Below, one piece after another: positions 19,030 through 28,480 of a DNA stretch of 34,543 bases (the stretch's first letter is position 1; each line of letters opens with the position of its first letter). The stretch lies in NCBI GenBank assembly GCA_031267245.1, contig JAIRZL010000033.1, positions 1 through 34,543 on the forward strand, written 5' to 3'. The position numbers and the translations under genes were made by a program. Source of the stretch: Oscillospiraceae bacterium (GTDB lineage: Bacteria; Bacillota; Clostridia; Oscillospirales; Ruminococcaceae). The notes under the pieces were generated by a model. It was not told the DNA's origin, did no database searches, and saw nothing but the letters and a program-made list of their open reading frames with translations.

Positions 19030-22003
19030 ACGGTACTATCCAATAGACTCTGATACCTTGGAATCTGTTAAGCTGAAAATATCAAAACTCGCCAAAGCTT
19101 ATACTCCAGAATGGGTCTGTAATCTGCAAGACCCAGATATTGGAGCGGCTTTGGCGCTGGTTTTTGCAGACATGATGAACGATAATGCTCACAAGATGAA
19201 CATGGTGCTATACAAATACCATATTGAATTGATGAACATGCTTGGGTTGTCACTGTGGGCGGCAGAGCCGGCAAAGGCTGTGGTTGTGTTCTCTTTGCTT
19301 AATTCTGCTCCCGGTGGGGTTTTTGTGGAAGAGTCAGCGCCGCTTTTAGCCAATCCCGATGGTGAGGAGAGAATTGTTTTTGAAACGGATTGTGGGGTCT
19401 TTTTAACAACATCGAAGATCACGAATATCTTTTCACTGCTTGGGCGAAACGGGCGGATTGCAGAAGTTTACCCCGCAATAGCCAGTGAAGATGATGGGGG
19501 TAGCGAAGAAGCAACAGAAACGATATCCTTCAGAATGTTTGATGCATCGGTGCAGGGTATTGAAAAGAATATGTTGGTATTTAAAAATCGGTTGATTTCG
19601 CAGGTTAGAGAGAATGAGCAGGTCTGTGTGAAGTTTGACAGGTTAAAGATCAACGAAGAGGAGGTCGAAGACCTGTTTTCTGATTCCACGCGCTATTTAA
19701 TTGGATATTTGAACGCGGAAGGCGATTTTGTTCAAGCAGAAAATGTAGAGTTTCTGCCTGGTGGTTTTTTGTTGCGTGGGATTGATTGTGTGGCGGAAGA
19801 TGGGATCCCATTTTGTGTGAAACTGATTGATGAAAATAGGCATTATGAGATATCTTTGACAGGCATTACGATATATACCGGGTCTGAAGGTTTGCTCCCG
19901 GAGGTTATTTATTCGGAGTCTGTTGAACAAGATGCGAGTTCTTTTTTGCCGTTTATGGACACAATTACGGAATACCGTGAATGTTTTATTGGTAGCGATG
20001 CTGTTTTTGCCAAAAAGTGCGCAAAGGTGGAGCTGAAGTTTGATTTGCGGTTTGAGAAAAATCAGGTTGGGATTTTGCAGGGCACGGATATTGAATTTAA
20101 GCATTTTATGAGGCGACCAAATCTGATGCATCAGGAACGGGAATTGGTTGAGGTTGTTGCGCAGAAGATTAGATTTGAATATTTTAATGGCACTGGATGG
20201 CGGCGGCTTCTTACGCAAACAGATCTTTCTACGCTTTTCTGCGATGGCAAAGGCGGCGAGATTTGCGTTGAGTTTTTAGTGCCAGAGGATATTGCTAGCG
20301 CATTGATAAATGCATATGAGCTACACTGGATTAAGATTGTGGTGCTTGAGGCGGCAAACAGCTTCCTGACCCCGGCGATTCACACCTACCCGATTATTGA
20401 AAATCTCCATATGAGCTATGAATTTGGCAGCGGAGTGCAGCCGGAATCTGTTACTAAGTATGTTGGTGTTGAAAAGTTGGAGATTATGGATGAGTTTAAA
20501 AATGGAAAAGAGGTCTTGGTGTTTGAGCCCGCTTATGACAGCCGCGACTGCCTTTTTATTGGGTTGAGCTCAAAGATAGAATCTGGACCGGTTAGCATAT
20601 ATTTTGATGTGACCATGAATAGTTTTATGGAAGATATGATGAACGTGGGTTTTGAATATTCTAGCGTGACTTCTGGAGGATTCAAGGCCCTTAGGGTGAT
20701 TGATGGCACTGAGGGTTTTCGGCATTCGGGTTGTGTGGTGTTTAATCCGCCAAGCGATTTTGTGAGGAAGCCTTTGTTTGGCAAGAATAACTATTGGTTG
20801 AAGATTGTTAACTTGTGTGTGAGTGCCATTTGGGGTGATGCGAATTCGATAAAGGTAAACGATATAAAGTTGAATGCAGTTCCTGTTTCGAATGTGCAGA
20901 CAATGGAAGAGGAGATTTTTTATGTTGATCGCGGGGATGCCAACATGTCTTTTGACCTTTCTAGCGGTAACGTGTTGCAGGCTGATGTTTTTGTTAATGA
21001 GGTTTTGAACCTTCCGTTGCCAGAAAAAGAACGATTACTTGCAACGGCTGGAGAAAGCATATTAACCGAAATGGATACCTTGGGTAACTATTTGGATTTT
21101 TTTGTTAGATGGCAGGAGGTTCCTAGCTTTGTTAAATCTTCGAGTTCCGATCGGCATTATACCCTAGACAGGCAGCGTGGCAGAATAACCTTTGGGGATT
21201 CTCGGCATGGCTTGATTCCAAGGAACCAGCCGCGTGCCGCTGTGAAGGTTTTTTATAAAGTGTGTGGTGGTGCGCGTGGTAATGTTGCGATTGGTGCAAT
21301 TAGCAAGCCCCGTACGCATATCAATTTCCTTGGTGATATGTCTAACATCATTCCTGCTTATGCGGGCTGCGATATTGAAAATTTTGACACCGCATTGAGC
21401 CGCGGTTCTGAATTGATTTGCAGTTGTGGGCGGCTTGTTACAAAAACAGATTTTGAGGATGCAGTTTTGCGCTTTTCGGGTGCTATTGATAAGGTTAAAT
21501 GCGTTGTGGGAGGTGGTAATTCTAACAGTCGGATTACGATTGCGGTTCTAATGAAAGAATCTCATAAATCTAATGAGGTTTTTGTCTCGCTTAGGGATGA
21601 GATAAGAGAAGCGCTGATGAGTAAATGTGATGTGTCGATAACGAGGAATGATATTCACCTTGTGGAGCCGGTTTTTATTAAACTTAATGTTGATGTTTGG
21701 GTGCGCACGATAAAATCTGACCAGGTTTTCCGGATCAAGAATATGATGGAAAAGGAGCTTCGTGGTTTTTTGGACCCGGTGGCTGGTAATTTCGATAAGG
21801 AAGGTTGGCAGATTGGAGTGTTACCACAAAAACCGCAGCTCTATTCATTCCTTAAAACGTTAAACCTAGATTGTGCTGTAAACAAAATTGTTTTAACTGG
21901 ATTCATGGAAGGCGCAGACAGGTATAGCGTAGACCTGGAAAGGATTAGTACTCCTGTGTTTGGTGTGGTGGTTAGTGGGGATCACAATGTTCACGTGAAC
22001 TGA
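19010..22003 (+). CDS. gpJ/gp6-like baseplate protein (Pvc11-like), 997 aa
   Basis: Overlaps gp25-like gene. Contains QRGRITFGDSRHGLIPRNQPRAAVKVFYKVCGGARGNVAIGAIS and SRGSELICSCGRLVTKTDFEDAVLRFSGAIDKVKCV, typical baseplate-J signatures. Confidence 0.85.
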   Translation: MPMKINERYYPIDSDTLESVKLKISKLAKAYTPEWVCNLQDPDIGAALALVFADMMNDNAHKMNMVLYKYHIELMNMLGLSLWAAEPAKAVVVFSLLNSAPGGVFVEESAPLLANPDGEERIVFETDCGVFLTTSKITNIFSLLGRNGRIAEVYPAIASEDDGGSEEATETISFRMFDASVQGIEKNMLVFKNRLISQVRENEQVCVKFDRLKINEEEVEDLFSDSTRYLIGYLNAEGDFVQAENVEFLPGGFLLRGIDCVAEDGIPFCVKLIDENRHYEISLTGITIYTGSEGLLPEVIYSESVEQDASSFLPFMDTITEYRECFIGSDAVFAKKCAKVELKFDLRFEKNQVGILQGTDIEFKHFMRRPNLMHQERELVEVVAQKIRFEYFNGTGWRRLLTQTDLSTLFCDGKGGEICVEFLVPEDIASALINAYELHWIKIVVLEAANSFLTPAIHTYPIIENLHMSYEFGSGVQPESVTKYVGVEKLEIMDEFKNGKEVLVFEPAYDSRDCLFIGLSSKIESGPVSIYFDVTMNSFMEDMMNVGFEYSSVTSGGFKALRVIDGTEGFRHSGCVVFNPPSDFVRKPLFGKNNYWLKIVNLCVSAIWGDANSIKVNDIKLNAVPVSNVQTMEEEIFYVDRGDANMSFDLSSGNVLQADVFVNEVLNLPLPEKERLLATAGESILTEMDTLGNYLDFFVRWQEVPSFVKSSSSDRHYTLDRQRGRITFGDSRHGLIPRNQPRAAVKVFYKVCGGARGNVAIGAISKPRTHINFLGDMSNIIPAYAGCDIENFDTALSRGSELICSCGRLVTKTDFEDAVLRFSGAIDKVKCVVGGGNSNSRITIAVLMKESHKSNEVFVSLRDEIREALMSKCDVSITRNDIHLVEPVFIKLNVDVWVRTIKSDQVFRIKNMMEKELRGFLDPVAGNFDKEGWQIGVLPQKPQLYSFLKTLNLDCAVNKIVLTGFMEGADRYSVDLERISTPVFGVVVSGDHNVHVN

Positions 22004-22057
22004 TTTCCTTTTTTTTTGCTACAAGTTGCTGCGCAAAAGAAGAGTACGAAAAACTCC

Positions 22058-22237
22058 ACCCGCTTTGGGTGTAATAAGGCAATTTTGGCAAGTGGGTGGC
22101 CTCATGTGATGGTGAATTGCGTCCACCGGTTGTATGGTGCTTCTGATGAAAAAATCTGCTTTGGTGATGCTGATTTGGGAGTTCGTTCACCGGTTTGGCA
22201 CCTAGATTTGATACGGCGGGGGGACTTTATGTTGTGA
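22058..22237 (+). pseudogene. Probable remnant of C-terminal module of the secreted paralogue family
   Basis: GWPHVMVNCVHRLYGASDEKICFGDADLGVRSPVWHLD resembles DWPIVAPLSVG...CYGFVNEAGEWQVTQDAELAEAAGVRVGWYLD of the 31784 gene. Judged by eye. Confidence 0.3.
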
Positions 22238-22346
22238 GGAGGTGATGGCGGGCAATTCAGTGTTCGATGAATGAATTGCAATGTTAATGCGTGGACCTGC
22301 TGAGGCTACTGTTAATTTGATTATTAATTTGAAGGAGGAATGGAAA

Positions 22347-22616
22347 ATGAAAAATAAGAAAACCTTGAGTTTGATTATGAGTTTTGTGATTGCAATTACG
22401 TTTTGCTGCTCTGGTTGGAGGGCTTCCGCTGTTGGCGCAACGCATGAAGAAACACAGAATGTTCGAGTTTTTTGCGGGTTTGCTGGTGGGTTAACATTGG
22501 CTGCGTTTTGCTGGATGTTGTGGAGCGCTGCCCATCATATTAATGAGGGAGCAGCAGATCATGGGGCCGAGGATGAGGAAAAAGCAGACGAAGATCAAGA
22601 AACAGAATCACTTTAG
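22347..22616 (+). CDS. Secreted paralogue 1 (AITFCC-leader family), 89 aa, apparently short
   Basis: MKNKKTLSLIMSFVIAITFCCSGWRASAVGATHEETQNVRVFCGFAGGLTLAAFCWMLWSAAHH... with SD gaaggaggaa. Signal peptide then second hydrophobic helix. Confidence 0.75.
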   Translation: MKNKKTLSLIMSFVIAITFCCSGWRASAVGATHEETQNVRVFCGFAGGLTLAAFCWMLWSAAHHINEGAADHGAEDEEKADEDQETESL

Positions 22617-22884
22617 GAGCGGCGAAAACGGCTAATGGCGCGTAGGGCGTTAAGCGCACCGGGCCGCTGAACGGCTCCCGTTGGAGAACATTTCTTAATG
22701 GATTAATCTGGGTGTGGGATGGTAAACACGCCGCAAAAGTTGGTGTTCCTGACAAATTGCCCCAGCAGCAGCTTCTTAACGAAGAGTCTGCTAGCTGGGG
22801 TTCCTAATCTGGGTGCCCTGTTTGCAAGTTGTTGGTTCCTTGCTGCTGGCGGGGTTGCTCGAAAATAGGGAGTGATATTGACAG

Positions 22885-24996
22885 ATGTTAGAAAATATAA
22901 AATTAAACGACAGAAGTTTTCAAGATATTGTGGATAGGGCGATTGGCTTGATTCCTCTTGTGTCTAATGAATGGACAGATTATAACGATTCAGACCCTGG
23001 GATTACGATTTTGCAAATGTTGGCCGTTTTGAGTTTTGCGCAGCAGTCTTATGTTGATGAAGTAAACAACAAGGTTAAGGAGAATTTAATAAAGTTATTG
23101 GGCTACATTCGAGAGCCTGCAGTCGCTCCTGTGGCTATCTCTGCGATGGTTACAAAAAAAGATCAAACAATCCTGAAGAATACTAAGTTCTTGTGCGGTG
23201 ACGGGTTGGTTTTTGAACCAAGAGAGGACTGTTTTGCTGCCAACAACGCCATTAAACAGGTGGTGTTGGTTGGCGCTGCCGGCGCGGATGATATTACCGA
23301 TGTGGTGGCCAAAGGGATAATTGGTAGCTTTGCCAAAATCTTCACAGAAGAGGCAGAAGAATTGTATGTGGCGTTTGAAAAGAACCTTAAACCCGGTAAT
23401 TTTGTGAGTCTTTATTTTGATCTTGTTGACGGCGATAAAAACGAGGTGTTTTTTGGTTTTAATGTGAATCTTTGCAGTATTGCGTGGGAATGTTTTTCTG
23501 ATGGCCGTTGGCGGGAGCTACTTGTGGATGATGGCACCTTCGCTTTCGGTAAAAGTGGGTTTGTGCGATTTAAACTTAACAATCTTTTATCTGAGTTTGA
23601 AGCAACGGGCCTGAGCAAAGGTTTTTATATCAGAGCTAGGTTTAAGAAGGGGCACTTTAATGTGGTGCCCAAGCTAGACAGGGTATTATTTAACGCGGTT
23701 TCTCTTTTTGGTCAGGATACAAAGGCTCGCGCGGTTGTTTTTGTGAGTGATGGTAAAGACAAGCAAAGCTTTGCATTAACAAGCAGGATCGTAGGATGCG
23801 AGCAGTTGCTTGTTATCTGCAACGAGGGAGACCAGGGCCTACAGTATTCGGAGTGGAGTGATTCTGTGGGTGAACAACGTGGGCGGTTTTACACATATGA
23901 CACAACAGTCGCAGGAAGTATAATCCTGGCGTTTGATAGAGCAAGGTTCGGGTTCGCGCCTGCTCTTGGAGAGCGTATCAAGGTGGTGGTGTATTCAGAT
24001 GATGCAATTACTGCCGGCAATTTAGGCCGCGTGGTGGGCTTTGACGAGCAGAAAATTGGCATTGATTTGAAGTGTCTTGCGGAGTCTAGCTTGGAGTTGA
24101 TGTTGAAGACTGTTGATATCCAAGGGCGCACGATCTTTGCGCCGTGTTGCCGTGAAAGCGAGCGAGTTGATGATTCTGATCTGGCCTATCGATTGGATTA
24201 TGAGAACCAGATGATAGTGCTTAACAATAAGACCAGCTGCAGTGGGGAACTCATAGTTACTTCATATGCTCTCTGTTGTGGCAAAGGTGGCAACATAAAA
24301 GCGGGGATGCGTTTTGCCTTAGACGCCAGCGCAAAGAAGCGTTTTGGGGATGTTGAGGCATATAATCTATTTGCTGTTACTAATGGCAGAGAACGTGAAA
24401 ATATAGATGATTTAACGAAGCGTGCTGTGTTGGCTATGGAAGCGACGGGTGTGGCAGTAACCAAGGAGGATTATCTTGCGCTCCTTAAGAATATTCCTGG
24501 CCTGGAGATAGAAAAAGTGAATATAATCTTCAAACCAGAACATAATAAAGTGACAGTTGTTGTGAAACCCAAAAGCGAAAAGGCGATGCCGGAGATTAAC
24601 CAATGGCAAGCTGAAATTTTAGAAAGACAGATGGAAGAACACAGGCAGGTGACCACAAATATCTGCTTTATATCGCCAAGTTATGTGCCAGTTAATGTTG
24701 CGGGGCACATATATATTAAACCTGGCTTTAAAGATGCGAGGTCTAAGATACATGATACTTTGGAGTTTGAGCTTGACGGCATCAACTCGGCGGGTGGTTT
24801 TGGGTGTGGTGTGATTTATGGTGACGTCTATTCCAAAATAGAAAAGCTACCATGTGTTGAATATATTGAGAGTTTATCATTTGATAGTGATTCTGTGTAT
24901 GCGCAGAAAGATGATAACGGTAACCTGATTCTGAAGGATTTTGCATTGGGTTATCTTGGTAATTTTTTTGTGCATACAGATAATAAAGCAGGTTAA
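22885..24996 (+). CDS. Second gpJ/gp6-like baseplate protein, 703 aa
   Basis: NEWTDYNDSDPGITILQMLAVLSFAQQSYVDEVNNKVKENLIKLLGY motif; REDIDDLTKRAVLAMEATGVAVTKEDYLALLKNIPGLEIEKVNII-type C-terminal region. Confidence 0.82.
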   Translation: MLENIKLNDRSFQDIVDRAIGLIPLVSNEWTDYNDSDPGITILQMLAVLSFAQQSYVDEVNNKVKENLIKLLGYIREPAVAPVAISAMVTKKDQTILKNTKFLCGDGLVFEPREDCFAANNAIKQVVLVGAAGADDITDVVAKGIIGSFAKIFTEEAEELYVAFEKNLKPGNFVSLYFDLVDGDKNEVFFGFNVNLCSIAWECFSDGRWRELLVDDGTFAFGKSGFVRFKLNNLLSEFEATGLSKGFYIRARFKKGHFNVVPKLDRVLFNAVSLFGQDTKARAVVFVSDGKDKQSFALTSRIVGCEQLLVICNEGDQGLQYSEWSDSVGEQRGRFYTYDTTVAGSIILAFDRARFGFAPALGERIKVVVYSDDAITAGNLGRVVGFDEQKIGIDLKCLAESSLELMLKTVDIQGRTIFAPCCRESERVDDSDLAYRLDYENQMIVLNNKTSCSGELIVTSYALCCGKGGNIKAGMRFALDASAKKRFGDVEAYNLFAVTNGRERENIDDLTKRAVLAMEATGVAVTKEDYLALLKNIPGLEIEKVNIIFKPEHNKVTVVVKPKSEKAMPEINQWQAEILERQMEEHRQVTTNICFISPSYVPVNVAGHIYIKPGFKDARSKIHDTLEFELDGINSAGGFGCGVIYGDVYSKIEKLPCVEYIESLSFDSDSVYAQKDDNGNLILKDFALGYLGNFFVHTDNKAG

Positions 24997-25143
24997 GCCT
25001 TTTTATTTGGGTGTATGCCTTGATGAAAAACAGAGCGGCAGAATCTCGCCGCAGTGACATAAAAAAGCGGCCTTGGTGCAGCAAATACTATCAGCCTATT
25101 AATGGTTCCCATTTGATGCCTCTGTGCTGCAGCGAACTTGGCC

Positions 25144-25158
25144 GCGGCGGTTCGCCGC
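25144..25158 (+). promoter_or_regulatory. GC-rich hairpin GCGGCG-GTT-CGCCGC just upstream of secreted paralogue 2
   Basis: Perfect 6-bp stem with 3-nt loop ending 14 nt before ATG 25173. Confidence 0.4.
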
Positions 25159-25172
25159 AGGGAAGAATTGAA

Positions 25173-25696
25173 ATGCCAATGAAAACGGGAAAAAGGTTAA
25201 GTTTAATCGTGGGTTTTGTGATGGCAATCACATTCTGTTGTTCTAATCCGCAAGTTTTTGCCGCAGGTTTAGACGGTAAGTAAAACGCGGGGAACAACGT
25301 TTATTGATTTTTGGGTGCGGCAGCAGGTTGCGACGCAACAACAAAGAAGATCGTGCTTTTGTCGCTAGCAACGAGGACTCTGTGCTTGCAGAAGAATGTG
25401 CGCTGCCGTTTTTGTCTGAAATTGCAAGTGGTGATTGTGGCGGCCAAAAGAAGCGGCGGGAGCGTTATGAGGCATCTAGGAGTTGGAGTTGTGGTTGTTT
25501 GATGCCGTTTGCAAAGAGATTAGCAAAGGGCTGTTGGCAGTGGCGCCGAGTAGCGAATGCCCGCGCCAGCCGGAAGCACGACTACAGCAAACCGGGAAAT
25601 ATGAATTCGCAATTTCTTTTTCTGGCCGCGGAGAGAGCATCCACATTTGAGGTTTTGGGCAAGGCTGTCTTCAAGGTGCCGTCTTCCAGCTTTTAG
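25173..25696 (+). pseudogene. Secreted paralogue 2, frameshifted: intact leader, body in another frame
   Basis: MPMKTGKRLSLIVGFVMAITFCCSNPQVFAAGLDGK* then, in another frame, SRLRRNNKEDRAFVASNEDSVLAEECALPFLSEIASGD, which resembles NENTQTPPGEENGDQKLANECLLPHLAEIVRGD of paralogue 3. Confidence 0.65.
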
Positions 25697-25791
25697 GAAA
25701 TACCTTTGGGTGCAAACAAAAAAACATCGTGGATTGCCAATGGTGCCTGCGGCGAGTAACTGGCCGCAAATTTTAATAGGTGGTGTAAATT

Positions 25792-26895
25792 ATGGCGGAT
25801 GTAAAAAGATTCTGTATTCGGGGGAAGGGCTTTCTTCAGGGTTTTTTGGCAAACATGCAACTGTGCGAAAACAGACTTGTGTTGCGTGACGCACGTGTTG
25901 GCGGATACGTTTCAAAGGTGCTTGATAGCGGCGAACCGCAGACGTCATGGGGCAGATTAGTTGTTGATGGCCAATTCTATGATGGCTGTGAATACACTAT
26001 CTATTCTTTTGCAACAGAAGACAATCGAATATCTTATGATGGCAAAGAAATGGATTGGGGGTTCTTTTTAAATTCCACGCAATTCACATTCGCAGAGAAG
26101 ATCAATGTGCTGGAAGCGGCGGGTGCGCAGGTTAATGTTAGGTTTGACGATGTTTTGATTGCGGATCAGATTGGCAGATATTTTGTTTTTGCTATTCAAA
26201 TATTCTCTGAGCAAGAGGTAGTGATTCGTGGTGTGGATGTTTCCTTCCCCAAAGAAACCTTGATGCAGTATTTGCCGGAGGTTTTTTCTTCCAAGGCTTC
26301 GGACTTTTTTGAAAGGTATATGGCTATCTTTGGCTCGATACTCTTTGATCGACGCTTGTTGTTGGCAAAACTCCCCGATTATGTTGATATTGATAAGGCG
26401 CCGGACGATGTTCTACCGATCTTGGCTGATTGGTTGGGTATTGGGTTCAGCATGGAGGTTTGGGGTCCAGATAAATTCCGTAAGATTTTGAAGATGGCAA
26501 AAGAAATGAGTAAATTCCGAGGTACAAAACAGGCTTTGGAAGAAGGGCTTGGGGTTTTTCTTGGTGAAATCCCGATTGTTATGGAGCAGTTTAAATGGCG
26601 GAAATATAGCGGAGTGGAAACTCAAAAAGGTTGCGAGAATATTTATGGTACGCATGCCAATGAATTCGCGATCTTGATAACAAACACGGTAGATGAGATT
26701 ACTTTTTTGCATTTGAAAAGACTGGTTGATGCCTTGATCCCTTTGAAGGCAAAGGCAAATATTATTTTCTTGGATAAAAATAGCTTGCTAGATAAATATA
26801 CCTATTTGGATGTTAATGCTGAGTTGATTGATTCTCGTAAGGTTCCCTTCTTTGATGGCGAATATAAATTGGATTCAGAAGTTGTTTTGGTGTAA
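25792..26895 (+). CDS. Phage tail protein I (gpI)-like baseplate protein
   Basis: FPKETLMQYLPEVFSSKASDFFERYMAIFGSILFDRRLLLAKLPDYVDIDKAPDDVLPILADWLGIGFSMEVW...FRGTKQALEEGLGVFLG: gpI/tail-protein signature. Confidence 0.85.
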   Translation: MADVKRFCIRGKGFLQGFLANMQLCENRLVLRDARVGGYVSKVLDSGEPQTSWGRLVVDGQFYDGCEYTIYSFATEDNRISYDGKEMDWGFFLNSTQFTFAEKINVLEAAGAQVNVRFDDVLIADQIGRYFVFAIQIFSEQEVVIRGVDVSFPKETLMQYLPEVFSSKASDFFERYMAIFGSILFDRRLLLAKLPDYVDIDKAPDDVLPILADWLGIGFSMEVWGPDKFRKILKMAKEMSKFRGTKQALEEGLGVFLGEIPIVMEQFKWRKYSGVETQKGCENIYGTHANEFAILITNTVDEITFLHLKRLVDALIPLKAKANIIFLDKNSLLDKYTYLDVNAELIDSRKVPFFDGEYKLDSEVVLV

Positions 26896-26961
26896 TAATC
26901 TTCGGGCCTTCAGTACGCTCACTAAACGGAGGGTAGAGCTGGTGACCGGCATTTATTAAAA

Positions 26962-27081
26962 CTTGACTAGTAATTTTTAATATATACAGAATATGTTTGG
27001 AGGTGATGATGTAAGTCTTACTTAAGGAAGGAGCTTGATCCAAACTGATGGTAATAGATAAAGAAAAAGGGGGATTTGTAA
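26962..27081 (+). promoter_or_regulatory. Promoter/5' leader of paralogue 3, similar to that of paralogue 5
   Basis: gactagtaatttttaatata...gggggatttgtaaATGAAAAGCAAG versus aactagtaattttaaatat...aggggcatttgcaaATGAAAGGCAAAAAG at 30694-30805. Confidence 0.45.
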
Positions 27082-27708
27082 ATGAAAAGCAAGAAACTTT
27101 TTGGTTTGGTCGTGTGTTTTATGATGGCAATCACATTCTTTTGCCCTGAAATGCAGGTTTCTGCTGCTGGAGAGGAAAAGAAGCAGCACGCGGTTTTAGG
27201 GGCGAACGGCATTTATGGTCTTGCGGGTGCCGCGGCCACAGCTGCTTATGCTTGCTGGCGGGCACTTAACGAAAACACGCAAACGCCGCCGGGCGAGGAA
27301 AATGGCGACCAAAAACTAGCGAATGAGTGCCTGTTGCCTCACCTGGCGGAGATTGTAAGAGGAGACTGGCACCCAAAGAATGCGGCGGAAGCAAAAGAAC
27401 AGGCAGCGACTGCTTTCTGCCGGTTGTTCGAGGCCTTTGCGAATTTGCGATTCCGCTTTTTAGCCTTGTTGGAGCAGGTGCATGGCGTGAAACTAGCGTG
27501 GAACAGTTGCTGGCCACTTGTGCCACCGCCCGGCCCACTTAAGGATTGGACTATTGATTCGTACGCCCTCGGCGATGAGCGGCTGGAAGCTAGTCGGATT
27601 CCTTTGGCTGTTTCTGCCGAGATAAATAGCCCCGTCGCTTTTGCTCGGGCATACGAAAGCGCTGGTGGACGCATGCCGCGGGACGTGCTGTACGGCGCTT
27701 ACGCTTAA
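27082..27708 (+). CDS. Secreted paralogue 3 (AITFCC-leader family), intact, 208 aa
   Basis: MKSKKLFGLVVCFMMAITFFCPEMQVSAAGEEKK...IYGLAGAAATAAYACWRALNEN...CLLPHLAEIVRGDWHPKNAAEAKEQA; SD-like aaaggggga. Confidence 0.8.
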   Translation: MKSKKLFGLVVCFMMAITFFCPEMQVSAAGEEKKQHAVLGANGIYGLAGAAATAAYACWRALNENTQTPPGEENGDQKLANECLLPHLAEIVRGDWHPKNAAEAKEQAATAFCRLFEAFANLRFRFLALLEQVHGVKLAWNSCWPLVPPPGPLKDWTIDSYALGDERLEASRIPLAVSAEINSPVAFARAYESAGGRMPRDVLYGAYA

Positions 27709-27765
27709 CTGGAAAGGAAGTTCGTTGATGTTTTTTGTTTTTAAAAAGCAGGAGGGATGGCGGCA

Positions 27766-28445
27766 ATGAACGGAAAACAAATTTTAAGTTTATTTATGAG
27801 TTTTGTGATGGTAATCACTTTTTGCTGCACGAGGGCGTCAGCCTCGTTTGGCATGTTTGCGGGGGGGGGGGTAGTTGCGCGCTAAATTCTGCCGTCGGCT
27901 TCTTTGGTGCGCTCGCTGCGTCTGTCTGTGCTGTTTTGTGGAGCAAGCACCGGCAAGAGGATGTCCAAAAAAGTGGAGGTGACGGCCCTTCTGGTTGCTC
28001 ATTGCCGGCGTTGGAACGGCTGTTCCGTGGCGATTTGGATATCCCCGCTAGCGAAGAAGCGCTGCAGCAGGCACGAGCCGCATATATCGAACTGTTACAG
28101 TTGGGGGATGACTTGGCCAACAACTACGACGCAATCCAGCAAATTGCTGGTGATAATCCAGATTATCATTGCTCTGACTTTCGGTGGGCACAGGGGGGAG
28201 GTGACCCGTATGTGAGGTATCTTACAGATCTCTGGGACCTTTGGGATGGTTTTTTATACCAATTTCAACAGCGAGCTGGGGGGCCTGCTGAGGAGCGTGC
28301 GGATCGAGGACTTGCGATGCAGTTCATTTGGTTGCTGCTGTTGTATCTGCACTACTACGGGATTCAGCAATCGCCAGCAAACCAACGCTTGTATGACGTG
28401 TTTCCCGAATTGCGGCCTTCCGAAAGCGTCGTAAGCGCAACCTAA
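27766..28445 (+). CDS. Secreted paralogue 4 (AITFCC-leader family), out of frame at an 11-G tract; putative phase-OFF state
   Basis: Leader MNGKQILSLFMSFVMVITFCCTRASASFGMFAGGGVVAR* ends after the tract. Body resumes in another frame as SCALNSAVGFFGALAASVCAVLWSKHRQEDV...SLPALERLFRGDL. 9 or 12 Gs would join them. Confidence 0.75.
27861..27871 (+). repeat. Homopolymeric G tract (11 G) in paralogue 4
   Basis: Direct count: tttgc-GGGGGGGGGGG-tagttg. Confidence 0.95.
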
Positions 28446-28480
28446 CGAAAAAGCGTTAACCAATTTGCAGCTTGTAACAT

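Noticed and set aside
22347-22420. AITFCC leader as a lipoprotein lipobox
   Set aside because: The residue before Cys is Phe (or Cys before the second Cys), not Gly/Ala/Ser; an A.A signal peptidase I-like site follows ~8 aa later.
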